From Clostridia bacterium (GTDB lineage Bacteria > Bacillota > Clostridia > Oscillospirales > UBA644), in contig JAGBIM010000003.1 in the NCBI GenBank assembly GCA_017934975.1, positions 1 to 34,850 on the forward strand: a stretch of 34,850 nt of DNA, given 5' to 3'. This document shows positions 1 to 8,883 of this stretch, piece by piece. Below the pieces are notes generated by a model that saw only the letters and a program-made list of their open reading frames with translations, was not told the DNA's origin and searched no databases. Both the position numbers and the translations under genes were made by a program. The number at the start of each line of letters is the position of its first letter. The stretch's first letter is position 1.

Positions 1-1000
1 CGCCGCGGTCTTTGCCGCATCGGAGGTTCCCGCCGATCCGACCCCCGTTGATTCGGCTCCCGAATCTCCCGTTGAAACCGAATCTCTGCTGACGGCCGAT
101 CTGAAAAAGCAGATCGTCCCCGAAGCCGAGGTTCCCGACCTCATCGACTATTCCGTTGCCGTGGCGGAAAAATACGTCTGCCGCGCCTATTGGGAAGAAA
201 CCGACCTGAACGAGGTGGTTTTCCTCAAATCCGACGGCACCCTGGCACGGTATTATTTCGCCATCCCCGTGAAATACGAGGAAAACGGCGAAGTCTTCGA
301 CAAAAAGCCCGCCCTCGTGGAGCGGGAAACCTTGTTGAACAACCTTTACCGCTATGAACTGACGGCCCAAAACGATACGGCCTTTTATTGCCCCGACAAC
401 CTGACCCACGGCTTCCTCTATCAGGGAGGCGACATGGAGGTTGCCCTGCGGCCCATCACCCAATCCGAATACGATTTCCTCCGCGGGCATGCAAATGCGG
501 GGGACTTGGTGCTACCCGGAAATATCCTCCCCGAAGGCTACGATTCCCAAGCCGTGACGGGAACCGCCCAAAGCGCTCTTTCCGTCACCGACGAAGCGAC
601 CACTGCCGCCCGCTACGTCCTCTCCACCGAGGGGGAACAGGTCAATTCCGTCGTGGCAGGGCAGGATATCCTCTCCGCCGTGCCTTCCTACAACGGCTTC
701 CAACTGCAGCTGGATCTGGCGGAAGGCACCCTGACTCAAACGGTCTATTTTGAGCTGGATTCCGAGCTTCTCCCTATCCCTACGGAAGGGGGCCTGCTCC
801 TCTGCGACCGGAAGGGCAATCCCGTGGGCATTCTGGGGGACCTTCTCTCCGAAAGCGGTGTGCAGAACGATATCCCCTGGACCGTCACCGAATCCCTCTC
901 CGGTACGCACCTCTTGTCCGCCACCCTCCCCCGCAACGGGCAGACCTACACTCTCTCCACCACGAATCTTTTTGACTACTTGTTGGATGCTTCCATCTAT
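1..1000 (+). repeat. Left arm of 1-kb inverted repeat
   Basis: Positions 1-1000 match the reverse complement of 33851-34850 with no length difference. The first 141 bases are exactly identical and the first mismatch is at 142. After that the arms differ by scattered substitutions, giving about six amino-acid differences over the 333 shared codons. At 1001 the similarity drops sharply to ordinary paralogue level. The arm is the 5' coding part of the metalloprotease gene, not a transposon end. Confidence 0.93.
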
Positions 1001-3400
1001 GATAGCGACCAAACGAATTACGGTCAATCTGCGAATTTGTGGATTGGATACCATTCTACTGTTCAGCAGGAACGGGTCTTAATTCGCCCCAACAACTGGT
1101 ATTTTACGGAAAGTGCAGCACCCAATCAGGTTGTTCAGACTGCGACGATAACGCTTCGTGATATTACCGCCACCGAACATGAAGCGGGAATTGAAGTTCG
1201 CCCTTTTTTCGGAGAAGTCTGGCAAGAAAATACCGTCACATGGGAGGCGGTTGATGGAAATGACTACGGTGCCATTTTGGACACAAAAGCCGTTTCAGCT
1301 GCAATTGGTGGAACTTATGGATACTATTATTCGTTCAACGTTACTCCGCTTGTGCAGAATTGGTATACGGGTGTTTCAAATTGGCAAAAAGGCATGATTT
1401 TCCGCTGGAATGTGGACACAATGTGTTATCCCATGGAAAAATGCTTCGCCTCCTCCCAGTATTCCAACGAAAACTACCGCCCGCGGTTGGAGGTCACCAC
1501 GGCCGCTCTTTCCACCATTGAAAGCGGTGTGTATGAGTTGGAATCCTACGCTGCTGGAGCCGGGTATTACCTTTCCGCAGAACCCGTTGCAGTAGATAAC
1601 TACGCAACAACGGGCGCGGCAGAAACGCAGCCGCTTTCTTTGGATACAAAACAAACGGATTCCCTGCACCAGAAATGGCGCGTGACGCATATTCAAAATA
1701 ATTACTACACGATTCGCCCCTATCATTACACCCCTGCAGGTCTGTATACTTCCGGGTCCGCTGCTGTGACGGCGGCTTTGGGGACGTCTGACCTTTGGGA
1801 AGAGGTTTCCTCCGGTTTTCTGTGGTATATTGAGGCCACGCCTCTTCCGGGCGGCGGTTACGGAAACTGTTTTTCTTTGTACCCTTACGGTTCCGGGTTT
1901 AGTTTAGGCGTGTATAACTCTTCTTCCTCTTGGGGTGTTTACTCCGGCGACGGCTACGGCGGAACGGACCATAAATGGAAGTTTATGGAGGTTCCAGTGG
2001 GGAGTTCTGTGCGTTTTTACGACGATGACGGAGTTCGCGAGTCTTATCCCGTTAGAACTATGTGTGCAGGGGAGAGTAAATGGTTTTATGGATTAGGGTT
2101 GCATGTTTCCATGTGTGTTCCCTCTGGAGAAAGTATTTCCCCATCAGATTATACCTGGATAAGTGAAAATTCTTCTGTTGTCCGCATCTCGGAAAGCACA
2201 GGGGCTTTTGAGTGTACTGGGGTAGGACTTACTTCCATTAAAATGACAGAATTTGGTTCTTTTAAATTCCACATACAATCTTTTTGTGGGGAAGAATATT
2301 ATATTACAAATCTTGATTCGGAACAATTCATTAATACGGATAATGACACTGCAATTTTAACACAACTGCAAGCCAATATGCAAAAGTGGACTATAAGCGA
2401 GGTCCTTGATGAAGGTGAAGAAGATGACGATGCGACATTTTACACGATAAGTTTTGTGAAGGACGGTATTCGGCATTATTTGAGTCTGCAAAGCGACAGT
2501 GTGTGCTCCTCCGGAGACGGAGTTGTTTTAAAAACAACTTCATCCGATCCTTCAGACGGAATGCTATGGACGTTGTATTTTGATGCTGCTATAACAACAA
2601 ATGAAATGGTCCGTTATAACGGAATTAATCTTTCACCTAAATTGGATCCTTCTCTTGTTTTGTCACCTGTGTTAGTGCCAGAAAATCAAGGACAATATGT
2701 TTTGCGTCTTCAGGATTGGGATTCTACTTCTCAAAAGAAGTGGCATTTTGTAAAATATATTCACACTGTAAATTACTATGCAGATGAAATAATTCAAGGA
2801 AATGAAACAGATGCGGAAAAGGCGATTGATTCAATATCTGTTCTAAAAACCGTACGGCAGAGACTGGCGTCGATGTTTGGCGTTTATCTCGTTCAAAACT
2901 GGTATGAGTATTCTTCGGTATGCGATTTACGACATAACGGAGATTGTCCGGGAGATTGTGCAACGATCGATGATTTTGTTGCACAGTCGTATCCTTCGTC
3001 CATACAAGAGCGTTCACCTGTCCAGACAAGTGTTTTTCTGAATGGGCATGATGTCACATGGCGGAGTGTCAGTGATAAAAGTCAGTATTGTATAATTGTG
3101 AATCCATATCAAAGAATCACTGAATACTCTCAAGCAAACCTCGTAAGCACCTTGATTCATGAGCTTAATCATCAATTTGCTGCACAGGACCACTATTGTG
3201 ATCTTACGGCAGAAGACAATCAGGGGCAAACAGCAGAATTCTGCAATAACGATTGCGATATTTGTATTCATGGCAGGACGACGCCTCGGGAGTGTGTTAT
3301 GTCTGACTCTTTAATGACACGGGTCTGTCCTTCTTGTGTTACAATAATCCAAAATCACTTAAATTCCCATCATAAAATTGAGGAGGCTTTGCTGCAATGA
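2..3400 (+). CDS. Secreted modular metzincin-like metalloprotease, copy A (5' partial)
   Basis: The frame is open from the first complete codon at 2, so the true start and signal peptide lie outside the window. The first visible residues (AAVFAASEVPADP) resemble the end of a signal peptide followed by a Pro/Glu-rich linker. A GTG at 161 is only an internal codon. Domains in order: a conserved N-terminal region to about 1000; a DNRLRE-like domain about 990-1510, with the typical LIRPNNWYF and TPLVQNWYTG blocks; a ricin-type lectin-like module about 1525-1995; a divergent Ig-like module about 2050-2285; a second ricin-like module about 2290-2755; a C-terminal peptidase domain. HELNHQFAAQDHYC at 3158-3199 gives HExxHxxxxxD, and CVM at 3293-3301, 47 residues on, fits a Met-turn. 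Both are metzincin hallmarks (clan MA(M)), although the usual Gly is Ala. The region after 1000 is clearly AT-richer than the start. The stop overlaps the next gene by 4 bp (ATGA), so the two are probably translationally coupled. Substrate unknown. Confidence 0.85.
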   Translation, partial: AAVFAASEVPADPTPVDSAPESPVETESLLTADLKKQIVPEAEVPDLIDYSVAVAEKYVCRAYWEETDLNEVVFLKSDGTLARYYFAIPVKYEENGEVFDKKPALVERETLLNNLYRYELTAQNDTAFYCPDNLTHGFLYQGGDMEVALRPITQSEYDFLRGHANAGDLVLPGNILPEGYDSQAVTGTAQSALSVTDEATTAARYVLSTEGEQVNSVVAGQDILSAVPSYNGFQLQLDLAEGTLTQTVYFELDSELLPIPTEGGLLLCDRKGNPVGILGDLLSESGVQNDIPWTVTESLSGTHLLSATLPRNGQTYTLSTTNLFDYLLDASIYDSDQTNYGQSANLWIGYHSTVQQERVLIRPNNWYFTESAAPNQVVQTATITLRDITATEHEAGIEVRPFFGEVWQENTVTWEAVDGNDYGAILDTKAVSAAIGGTYGYYYSFNVTPLVQNWYTGVSNWQKGMIFRWNVDTMCYPMEKCFASSQYSNENYRPRLEVTTAALSTIESGVYELESYAAGAGYYLSAEPVAVDNYATTGAAETQPLSLDTKQTDSLHQKWRVTHIQNNYYTIRPYHYTPAGLYTSGSAAVTAALGTSDLWEEVSSGFLWYIEATPLPGGGYGNCFSLYPYGSGFSLGVYNSSSSWGVYSGDGYGGTDHKWKFMEVPVGSSVRFYDDDGVRESYPVRTMCAGESKWFYGLGLHVSMCVPSGESISPSDYTWISENSSVVRISESTGAFECTGVGLTSIKMTEFGSFKFHIQSFCGEEYYITNLDSEQFINTDNDTAILTQLQANMQKWTISEVLDEGEEDDDATFYTISFVKDGIRHYLSLQSDSVCSSGDGVVLKTTSSDPSDGMLWTLYFDAAITTNEMVRYNGINLSPKLDPSLVLSPVLVPENQGQYVLRLQDWDSTSQKKWHFVKYIHTVNYYADEIIQGNETDAEKAIDSISVLKTVRQRLASMFGVYLVQNWYEYSSVCDLRHNGDCPGDCATIDDFVAQSYPSSIQERSPVQTSVFLNGHDVTWRSVSDKSQYCIIVNPYQRITEYSQANLVSTLIHELNHQFAAQDHYCDLTAEDNQGQTAEFCNNDCDICIHGRTTPRECVMSDSLMTRVCPSCVTIIQNHLNSHHKIEEALLQ

Positions 3401-4992
3401 AAAAATTACTTACGTTGTGTTGCATTGCGATTCTTGTGCTTTGTTTTGCACTTCCTTCTTTTGCAATGGAACCTCCTTATAATCCGGATCCGTATCACCC
3501 GAAATCTCTTTATGCCTATAATAAACTCCTGCAATCGGTGGATGTTCCGGAAGGCTTTATCTATTATCAGGATATCAGCTTTTTGGGAGAATTTGTCGAG
3601 TTTGAATTTACGAGCAAGAAGTTGGATTGGCATTTTTATAGGTACACGCTCCGGACATATCAGGAGGAGGAAGGGGAAATTAACGGTGAACACTATGCAG
3701 GATCAACGTTTACCGTAGAAATTTGGCATGAGAGAAAGAATTATTCTTTACCGCAAATAACCATACCAAAAGATCAAATTTTGAGTTCGGAAGATTTGAC
3801 GGTTTATTATAGCGGGGGCAGCACCCCAGGATGGGAAATCGGAACATATGGTGCTCCCGATACTGGGATTTTAGGGCTGATGCTGCAGAGCGGAGAAGAG
3901 GATTTAACGTCGTTTGAATCTGAAATTGTGCAGAACAAACTTATCTTTTCTCCTTCGGGCAGAGATTGGTTTGCGAACTTTTACGCAGAGCGAAAGGACA
4001 CACCCGTTGAATATTCGCCTTTTGGAGAACTTTATCAGCAATGGTATTTTGAAGACCACAGAGACGATATGATGAGAACGGTTGTTTCCTCTTTGCTTCG
4101 ACGGGATTATGAGAAACAGTACAAAGAGGTTTTTGAGTCATACGTCAACCTTGTTTCCGGTCCGCAGAACCCACGCAACGCACTTGATCTGAACGTTTTT
4201 TCTTATTTAGGTACATTGAAATCTTATCAGTTTGACGAGGTGAGCAATTATGAAACGGGCGAATTCCGCTTTGCGACGCCCGACCCGGAAATTGATATTA
4301 TTTTGACGGTGAAGGATTTTGATCCTTCCGAAAATGCAAGAGAATCGTCCGTAACAATGGAAATTCCGGAAGGTCCGGACCTGCGAGGGCAAACGTTTTG
4401 TCGAAAATATACAACGGGAGAAGTTGTTTTCGGGGAAAACGAGATTGTCGTAAAGAATTCAAGGGATAAGAAGATGATGACTTTGAAAACTGCTCCGGAA
4501 TCGGCGTTGTCGAAATATCCTATGTATTACGATGGTGGAGGTTTTTTGTCTCTGTTGTTTTCTTCGGAAAGTAATGAATATTGCAGTCAGCATCTTTTCA
4601 ATTCTCTCTTTTATGCTACTGAATTCAATCCTTACTATGAGCCCCCCAAAACCTCTTCCGATTCTACTAACAAAAACACGGCGGACAATACGGACACCGG
4701 CACGGTCACCGACCTCCCCACCGACGAGGGGACGGTAGACGGTTCCACGGAAACGGCGACCTTGACCGATGCGCCCCCCACGGACGACACGGTTGACACG
4801 CCCTCTACGGACGGGAACGCCCCCGACGCACCGCTTACCGACGGCACGGACACCGCGTCCACCGACACCCCGACCGACCCCGCCCCCTTCCCGTGGCTGT
4901 GGGTGGTCGTCCCCGCCGCGGCAGCCCTCGTCTGCGGAGGCCTTGCAGCCGCGGTTGTCCTGATTCGAAGGAAGAAAAAGTCAAAATCTTAA
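3397..4992 (+). CDS. Membrane-anchored extracellular partner protein of metalloprotease A
   Basis: 531 aa. A signal peptide (residues 1 to about 23, ending SFAM) is followed by about 380 residues of unrecognised extracellular sequence. Next comes a Thr/Asp/Pro-rich stalk of about 80 residues and a C-terminal transmembrane helix, preceded by PFPWLWVVVP and ending in RRKKKSKS. There is no LPXTG, so anchoring is by the helix. The ATG overlaps the protease stop (ATGA). The first 1.2 kb is AT-rich, while the stalk and anchor from about 4650 are very GC-rich, a sharp change inside one gene. The tail closely resembles the C-termini of the proteins at 30638-31402 and 29834-30580. It may be a membrane-bound partner, inhibitor or receptor for the protease, but this is inferred from position only. 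Confidence 0.85.
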   Translation: MKKLLTLCCIAILVLCFALPSFAMEPPYNPDPYHPKSLYAYNKLLQSVDVPEGFIYYQDISFLGEFVEFEFTSKKLDWHFYRYTLRTYQEEEGEINGEHYAGSTFTVEIWHERKNYSLPQITIPKDQILSSEDLTVYYSGGSTPGWEIGTYGAPDTGILGLMLQSGEEDLTSFESEIVQNKLIFSPSGRDWFANFYAERKDTPVEYSPFGELYQQWYFEDHRDDMMRTVVSSLLRRDYEKQYKEVFESYVNLVSGPQNPRNALDLNVFSYLGTLKSYQFDEVSNYETGEFRFATPDPEIDIILTVKDFDPSENARESSVTMEIPEGPDLRGQTFCRKYTTGEVVFGENEIVVKNSRDKKMMTLKTAPESALSKYPMYYDGGGFLSLLFSSESNEYCSQHLFNSLFYATEFNPYYEPPKTSSDSTNKNTADNTDTGTVTDLPTDEGTVDGSTETATLTDAPPTDDTVDTPSTDGNAPDAPLTDGTDTASTDTPTDPAPFPWLWVVVPAAAALVCGGLAAAVVLIRRKKKSKS

Positions 4993-5019
4993 CGTAAAAA
5001 AAAGACGTTCATAAGAGCA

Positions 5020-5049
5020 CCGCCCCCGCTTCAAAGCGGAGGCGGTGTA
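5020..5049. terminator. Hairpin between convergent genes
   Basis: The arms CACCGCC and GGCGGTG enclose an inner CCGCTT/AGCGG pairing between two convergent genes. There is no good T-run on the plus strand, and on the minus strand the T-run starts some 25 nt beyond the stem. It may act as a weak bidirectional terminator or an mRNA 3'-end stabiliser. Confidence 0.45.
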
Positions 5050-5059
5050 CGTTGTTCGG

Positions 5060-6781
5060 TTATTGCGGAAGGGGAACGGCGATGCGGAGCTTGCCGTAGA
5101 GGAAAAGGACGGTGCGGGGGGTGGGGTTGCCCTTTTCGTCGCAGGGGAAGGTGGCCAGATCCGCGTTGCGGAACCATTGCAGAGAATTCATTTCGGAATA
5201 GACCTGCCGTTGCTCCTCCGTGAGCAAAGCCTCCACCATTCCGCTCTTCAAAAGCTCTAAAAGCCCCTCCCGTTGGGGGAGAATTTTCTGCCACGAAGCG
5301 GGGGAATGACAGCGATCGAAAATAAAAAGATCGTAACAAAGCAGGGCCTCGGCGGTGGCCCGCAAGGAGCCCGAAAGGTTCTCTTTCAAAAAATCCGCCA
5401 TAAAGGCGAAGGCCTTGGGAGGCGTTTGGGAAAGATAGAACTCGCCCCGCTTTTCCGATTCCTCCGAAAGTCCGCGGAAAAAGGCAAACGTTCCGTCGGG
5501 ATTTTGGTCTGCAAGATAGGACAAAAGTCGGGTACAGAGGCCCGAATTCCAATAGCGGTCCAGCATTTTTTCCACCCCCTTGAGCACCGAAAGATCCTCG
5601 GGGGAAAGCCAGCGGTTTTTCAGAATTTCGTACGGGGGCGTGTCGGAATATTCCGCCTCGTCCTCCCGATTCCACAGAGCCGTTCCCTTCAGCCGCTTCA
5701 GAAAGCCCAACTGCAGGCAGTGGGATTTGAGGGCAAACACCGTATTGAAGGACCGCTCAAAGGAGGCCGGGTCCTCGTAGGGCAACCCCGCAATCAGGTC
5801 GGTATGCACGTGGCAGGGGCCTTGAGACAGACGGGCGGTGTTGGCGTAAAGCCGTTGGGGATCGGTCTTGCGGGTGATGGCGGCAAGGGTTTCGGGATTA
5901 GTCGACTGAATTCCCACCTCCAGCAAAACCTGTCCGGGACGGAGAGACTCCAGCAAGATCATTTCCTCCTCGGACAAGAGCCACGCGGCGATCTCAAAAT
6001 GGAAGGAGGTCACCCCGTTGTCGTGCTCTTTCAGGTAGTTCCACAGAGCGAGGGTGCGTTCCTTTCCGCAGTTGAAGGTCCGATCGACGAATTTAACCAG
6101 ACGGACCTTGGCGTCAAGGAATTTCTGCAGATCCGCACAAACCCGTTCCACCGAGCGGAAGCGAACCTTCCCCTGTACGGAGGAAAGGCAATAGATACAG
6201 GTATAAGGACAACCGCGGCTGGACTCGTAATACAGAATCCGGGAGCGCAGTTGCTCCAATTCCCCCTCTTCATAGGGAAAGGGCAGGGCATCCAAATCGC
6301 AGATAGGCGGACGGTCGGAGTTGGCGCGAAAGCGACCGTTTTTCATCACCGAAAGGGCGGGACAATCCAGATCAAACAACGCATCCCGCGGATTCTGCGC
6401 CGCCGAAAGGAGACGGTGAAGATGGGCAAACGTCTCTTCTCCTTCCCCTCGAAGAATTCCGTCCACGGCAGGGTTCTCCCGCAAAAAGGCCTCGCAATCG
6501 TAGGACACCTCCGGCCCCCCGCAGAGAATCACGGCGCGGGGGCGGATCTTACGCAGATCGGAAAGGATCGCACAGGTGAGAGTGCGATTGAAAATATATA
6601 CGGAAAAGGCGTATACGTCGGCGGGGCGGGCACAGATCTGTCGCAAAATCTCGTCCTTGGGCTGATTGACGGTGCATTCCAGAATTTCCGCCTCTCCTTC
6701 GGGCAAAACCGACCGAAGACAGCGCAAAGCCAAAGAGGTATGCGTAAATTTACTGTTGAGGGTGACGAGCAAGGTCTTCAT
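5060..6781 (-). CDS. B12-binding domain radical SAM protein, DUF4080 type
   Basis: 573 aa from the ATG at 6781, chosen over an ATG ten codons upstream because GGGAAAGGACGG lies just before it. Residues 1 to about 130 form a cobalamin-binding Rossmann-like domain (opening MKTLLVTLNSKFTHTSLALR, with ILCGGPEVSYD). A radical SAM domain follows, with the 4Fe-4S ligands Cys191, Cys195 and Cys198 in RGCPYTCIYC. The C-terminal part, about residues 370-540, matches what I know of DUF4080. Such proteins are thought to be AdoMet- and cobalamin-dependent enzymes, and their substrates are mostly unknown. The gene stands alone between convergent and divergent neighbours, so context gives no substrate. Confidence 0.9.
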   Translation of the reverse strand: MKTLLVTLNSKFTHTSLALRCLRSVLPEGEAEILECTVNQPKDEILRQICARPADVYAFSVYIFNRTLTCAILSDLRKIRPRAVILCGGPEVSYDCEAFLRENPAVDGILRGEGEETFAHLHRLLSAAQNPRDALFDLDCPALSVMKNGRFRANSDRPPICDLDALPFPYEEGELEQLRSRILYYESSRGCPYTCIYCLSSVQGKVRFRSVERVCADLQKFLDAKVRLVKFVDRTFNCGKERTLALWNYLKEHDNGVTSFHFEIAAWLLSEEEMILLESLRPGQVLLEVGIQSTNPETLAAITRKTDPQRLYANTARLSQGPCHVHTDLIAGLPYEDPASFERSFNTVFALKSHCLQLGFLKRLKGTALWNREDEAEYSDTPPYEILKNRWLSPEDLSVLKGVEKMLDRYWNSGLCTRLLSYLADQNPDGTFAFFRGLSEESEKRGEFYLSQTPPKAFAFMADFLKENLSGSLRATAEALLCYDLFIFDRCHSPASWQKILPQREGLLELLKSGMVEALLTEEQRQVYSEMNSLQWFRNADLATFPCDEKGNPTPRTVLFLYGKLRIAVPLPQ

Positions 6782-6881
6782 AAAAACCGTCCTTTCCCGT
6801 TCATGATACAATGGGTTTGGGGCTTTCGTGTGTCAAAATCGGCACGATTTCCGTTCATTTTCAAGATTTCCGCAGCGGATA

Positions 6882-6910
6882 TTGACTTTTCCGAAAAAAT
6901 GTGATAGAAT
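6882..6910 (+). promoter_or_regulatory. Sigma-A promoter of the Ig-like lipoprotein gene
   Basis: TTGACT at 6882-6887 and TAGAAT at 6905-6910 are separated by 17 bp, about 58 bp before the ATG at 6968. Confidence 0.75.
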
Positions 6911-6967
6911 AGTAGTGAACCCTTATGACCAATGATGCCGCTTGCGGCACCGAAAGGTAGGATAATT

Positions 6968-8746
6968 ATGAAACAACTTCGCACAGCAAAAACCCTTCTT
7001 CTGGCACTGTTGCTGATCTTTGCCCTGGTGATCACGGGCTGCTCTTCGGAGGAAGCAACGGAAGAAGGAAATTTCTCCCTCTCGGAGACCTCCGTCACCC
7101 TGATGACGGGACAAACCAAAACCTTGCTGATTAACGACCTGAAGGGCGTCGGCGCCGCCGCCTATACCGTGTATTGGGCCTCGGACAACGCCGCCGTTGC
7201 GACGGTTGACACCAACGGAACGGTTACCGCTCTTGCGGCAGGAACCTGCAACGTGGTTGCCGCCGTGCGCTCCGCCGAAGGGGAAGAACAGTTCACCTGC
7301 GCCGTTACCGTTTCGGCCAACAATCTGCAGATCACCTCTCTGTCCTTCAAGGCCAGCATCTACACCCAGGGACAGGGGCAGGCTCTGGACCTTACCAAGG
7401 AACTGAACGTCACCCCCGCCGCCGCAGTCACTCCCAATCTGACCTGGACCTCTTCCAACCCCGCCATCGCCTCGGTGACCAACGGCATCGTGGTTCCGCT
7501 CTCCCAGGGAATCACCACCGTTACCGCAACCACCGAAGACGGATCTCTGTCTGCGTCCTGTGCAGTTCAGGTCTCCTCCACCACGGTAACCCCCTCCGCC
7601 ATTACCTTTGAGGAATCGGAATACTCCCTCTATCTGGGCCAGTCCAAGGAAGTCAAGGCTCTGGTCATGCCCACCAACGCTACGGGCTATTCCATCACCT
7701 GGTCCTCCTCCAATCCCGCCGTTGCTACGGTGGAAGGGGGCGTTGTGACCGGTTATGCGGAAGGCACCGCCATCATTACCGCCCGTCTGAACATGGGCAC
7801 CACCAGCCTGTTGGATGAGTGCACCGTCACCGTGAAGAAGGCTACGGTAGAGGTTCCCGCCACCTTCGTGGGGCTTTCTCCCGACGCCACCACCCTGAAA
7901 TCCACCGACCGCGATATGCACAATCTGAAGCTGACCATTCAGCCCGCCAACTGCACCCAGAGCTCCGTTTGGACCACCAACCGTCCCGACCTGATCCAGT
8001 TGGATTCCAAAACGGGAACCTTCTACATTAAGCAGGAGCCCGAGGACGCAGGTCAGTCTGCCGTACTGATCACCTGCACCGTAGGCACCATGAACGCCAC
8101 CGCCGTGGTGTACATCGACAAAGAAGCCTCCCGTCTGTTGATCGAACCCGATGAAATCACCATTTACGATCAGGAACCCAAGAACGTTCAGCAGATCTTT
8201 GCATACAAGGATAAGATTGAAGACGACAGCGAACCGCTGACCAAGGTTACCTGGAAGTCCAATGACGAAAAGATTGCCACCGTGGACAAAGACGGCAACG
8301 TGACCGCAGTGAAGATCGGAACCACCACCGTAACCGCAACCTATGAAATTGACGGAAAATCCTACTCCGCATCCTGCAAGGTGACGGTGGAGAAGGCTCC
8401 TTATCTGGTCATGACCGTAGGCGAAACCCTCCCCGTTCCCGAAAATCTCCTGCCCACGAATCCTTCCCAGAAGCCGGAAGACTGGAGCGGATCCAAGGAA
8501 CATCTGGAAATCGACCCCGTCAACAAGACCGTTAAGGCGCTGAAGTCCAGCGACGGCGCCCTGCTTCAGTACACCGTCAAGAGCGCGGACGCAGGGGTTA
8601 CCCTCGGCGAATTCATGGTCTATATCAAACCCGCTCCCGCGACCCCCGAAAATCCGGATGAAGGCGGCGAAGGCGGCAACGGTCAGGGCGGAGGGCAAAC
8701 CTCCGATCAACAGAACCCCGGCCAGCAGTCTCAGAATCAAGAATAA
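6968..8746 (+). CDS. Ig-like (BIG2) multidomain lipoprotein
   Basis: 592 aa from the ATG at 6968, with AAAGGTAGG just upstream. A lipoprotein signal ends in LVITGC, with Cys25 as the lipidated residue. Five bacterial Ig-like repeats of about 80-90 residues follow. The first three and the fifth carry the typical pattern W.S(S/D)N..(V/I)A.V...G.V.....G...V.A. The fourth is divergent and contains two Cys. A sixth all-beta segment about 490-565 is weaker, and the tail is a Gly/Gln/Asn-rich low-complexity stretch. This is a surface-exposed stalk-like protein tethered by lipid, with no catalytic domain visible. It is monocistronic, with its own promoter and a strong terminator. Adhesion or cell-wall interaction is plausible but not shown. 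Confidence 0.9.
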   Translation: MKQLRTAKTLLLALLLIFALVITGCSSEEATEEGNFSLSETSVTLMTGQTKTLLINDLKGVGAAAYTVYWASDNAAVATVDTNGTVTALAAGTCNVVAAVRSAEGEEQFTCAVTVSANNLQITSLSFKASIYTQGQGQALDLTKELNVTPAAAVTPNLTWTSSNPAIASVTNGIVVPLSQGITTVTATTEDGSLSASCAVQVSSTTVTPSAITFEESEYSLYLGQSKEVKALVMPTNATGYSITWSSSNPAVATVEGGVVTGYAEGTAIITARLNMGTTSLLDECTVTVKKATVEVPATFVGLSPDATTLKSTDRDMHNLKLTIQPANCTQSSVWTTNRPDLIQLDSKTGTFYIKQEPEDAGQSAVLITCTVGTMNATAVVYIDKEASRLLIEPDEITIYDQEPKNVQQIFAYKDKIEDDSEPLTKVTWKSNDEKIATVDKDGNVTAVKIGTTTVTATYEIDGKSYSASCKVTVEKAPYLVMTVGETLPVPENLLPTNPSQKPEDWSGSKEHLEIDPVNKTVKALKSSDGALLQYTVKSADAGVTLGEFMVYIKPAPATPENPDEGGEGGNGQGGGQTSDQQNPGQQSQNQE

Positions 8747-8753
8747 CCGCAAT

Positions 8754-8787
8754 CCCCCGAAGGAAAAATCCTTCGGGGGTCCTTTTT
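8754..8787 (+). terminator. Rho-independent terminator
   Basis: CCCCCGAAGGA (8754-8764) pairs with TCCTTCGGGGG (8769-8779) around a 4-nt loop, and CCTTTTT follows. It ends the lipoprotein transcript. Confidence 0.9.
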
Positions 8788-8819
8788 CGCAAAAAACTTT
8801 GATATTTCCCCCGGAGCCC

Positions 8820-8848
8820 TTGACAGATCCGCGGTTTTACGATAAAAT
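8820..8848 (+). promoter_or_regulatory. Sigma-A promoter of the phosphofructokinase operon
   Basis: TTGACA at 8820-8825 and TAAAAT at 8843-8848 have a 17-bp spacer, 35 bp before the ATG at 8884. It starts right after the preceding terminator. Confidence 0.8.
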
Positions 8849-8883
8849 ATAGGTAGAAAACGAAAAAACGGAGAGAATCCATT

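Noticed and set aside
161..163. GTG at 161 as the real start of metalloprotease A
   Set aside because: The frame continues upstream to the window edge with a signal-peptide-like end and a linker, and there is no ribosome binding site before 161.
5273..6904. 543-aa open frame on the plus strand
   Set aside because: It is antisense to the radical SAM gene, which has clear motifs and a ribosome binding site. The antisense translation is low-complexity, Gly/Arg-rich and has no family features.
6923..8752. 609-aa open frame on the minus strand
   Set aside because: It is a shadow of the Ig-like lipoprotein gene, created by its biased codon use; the translation is Gly-rich without domains.
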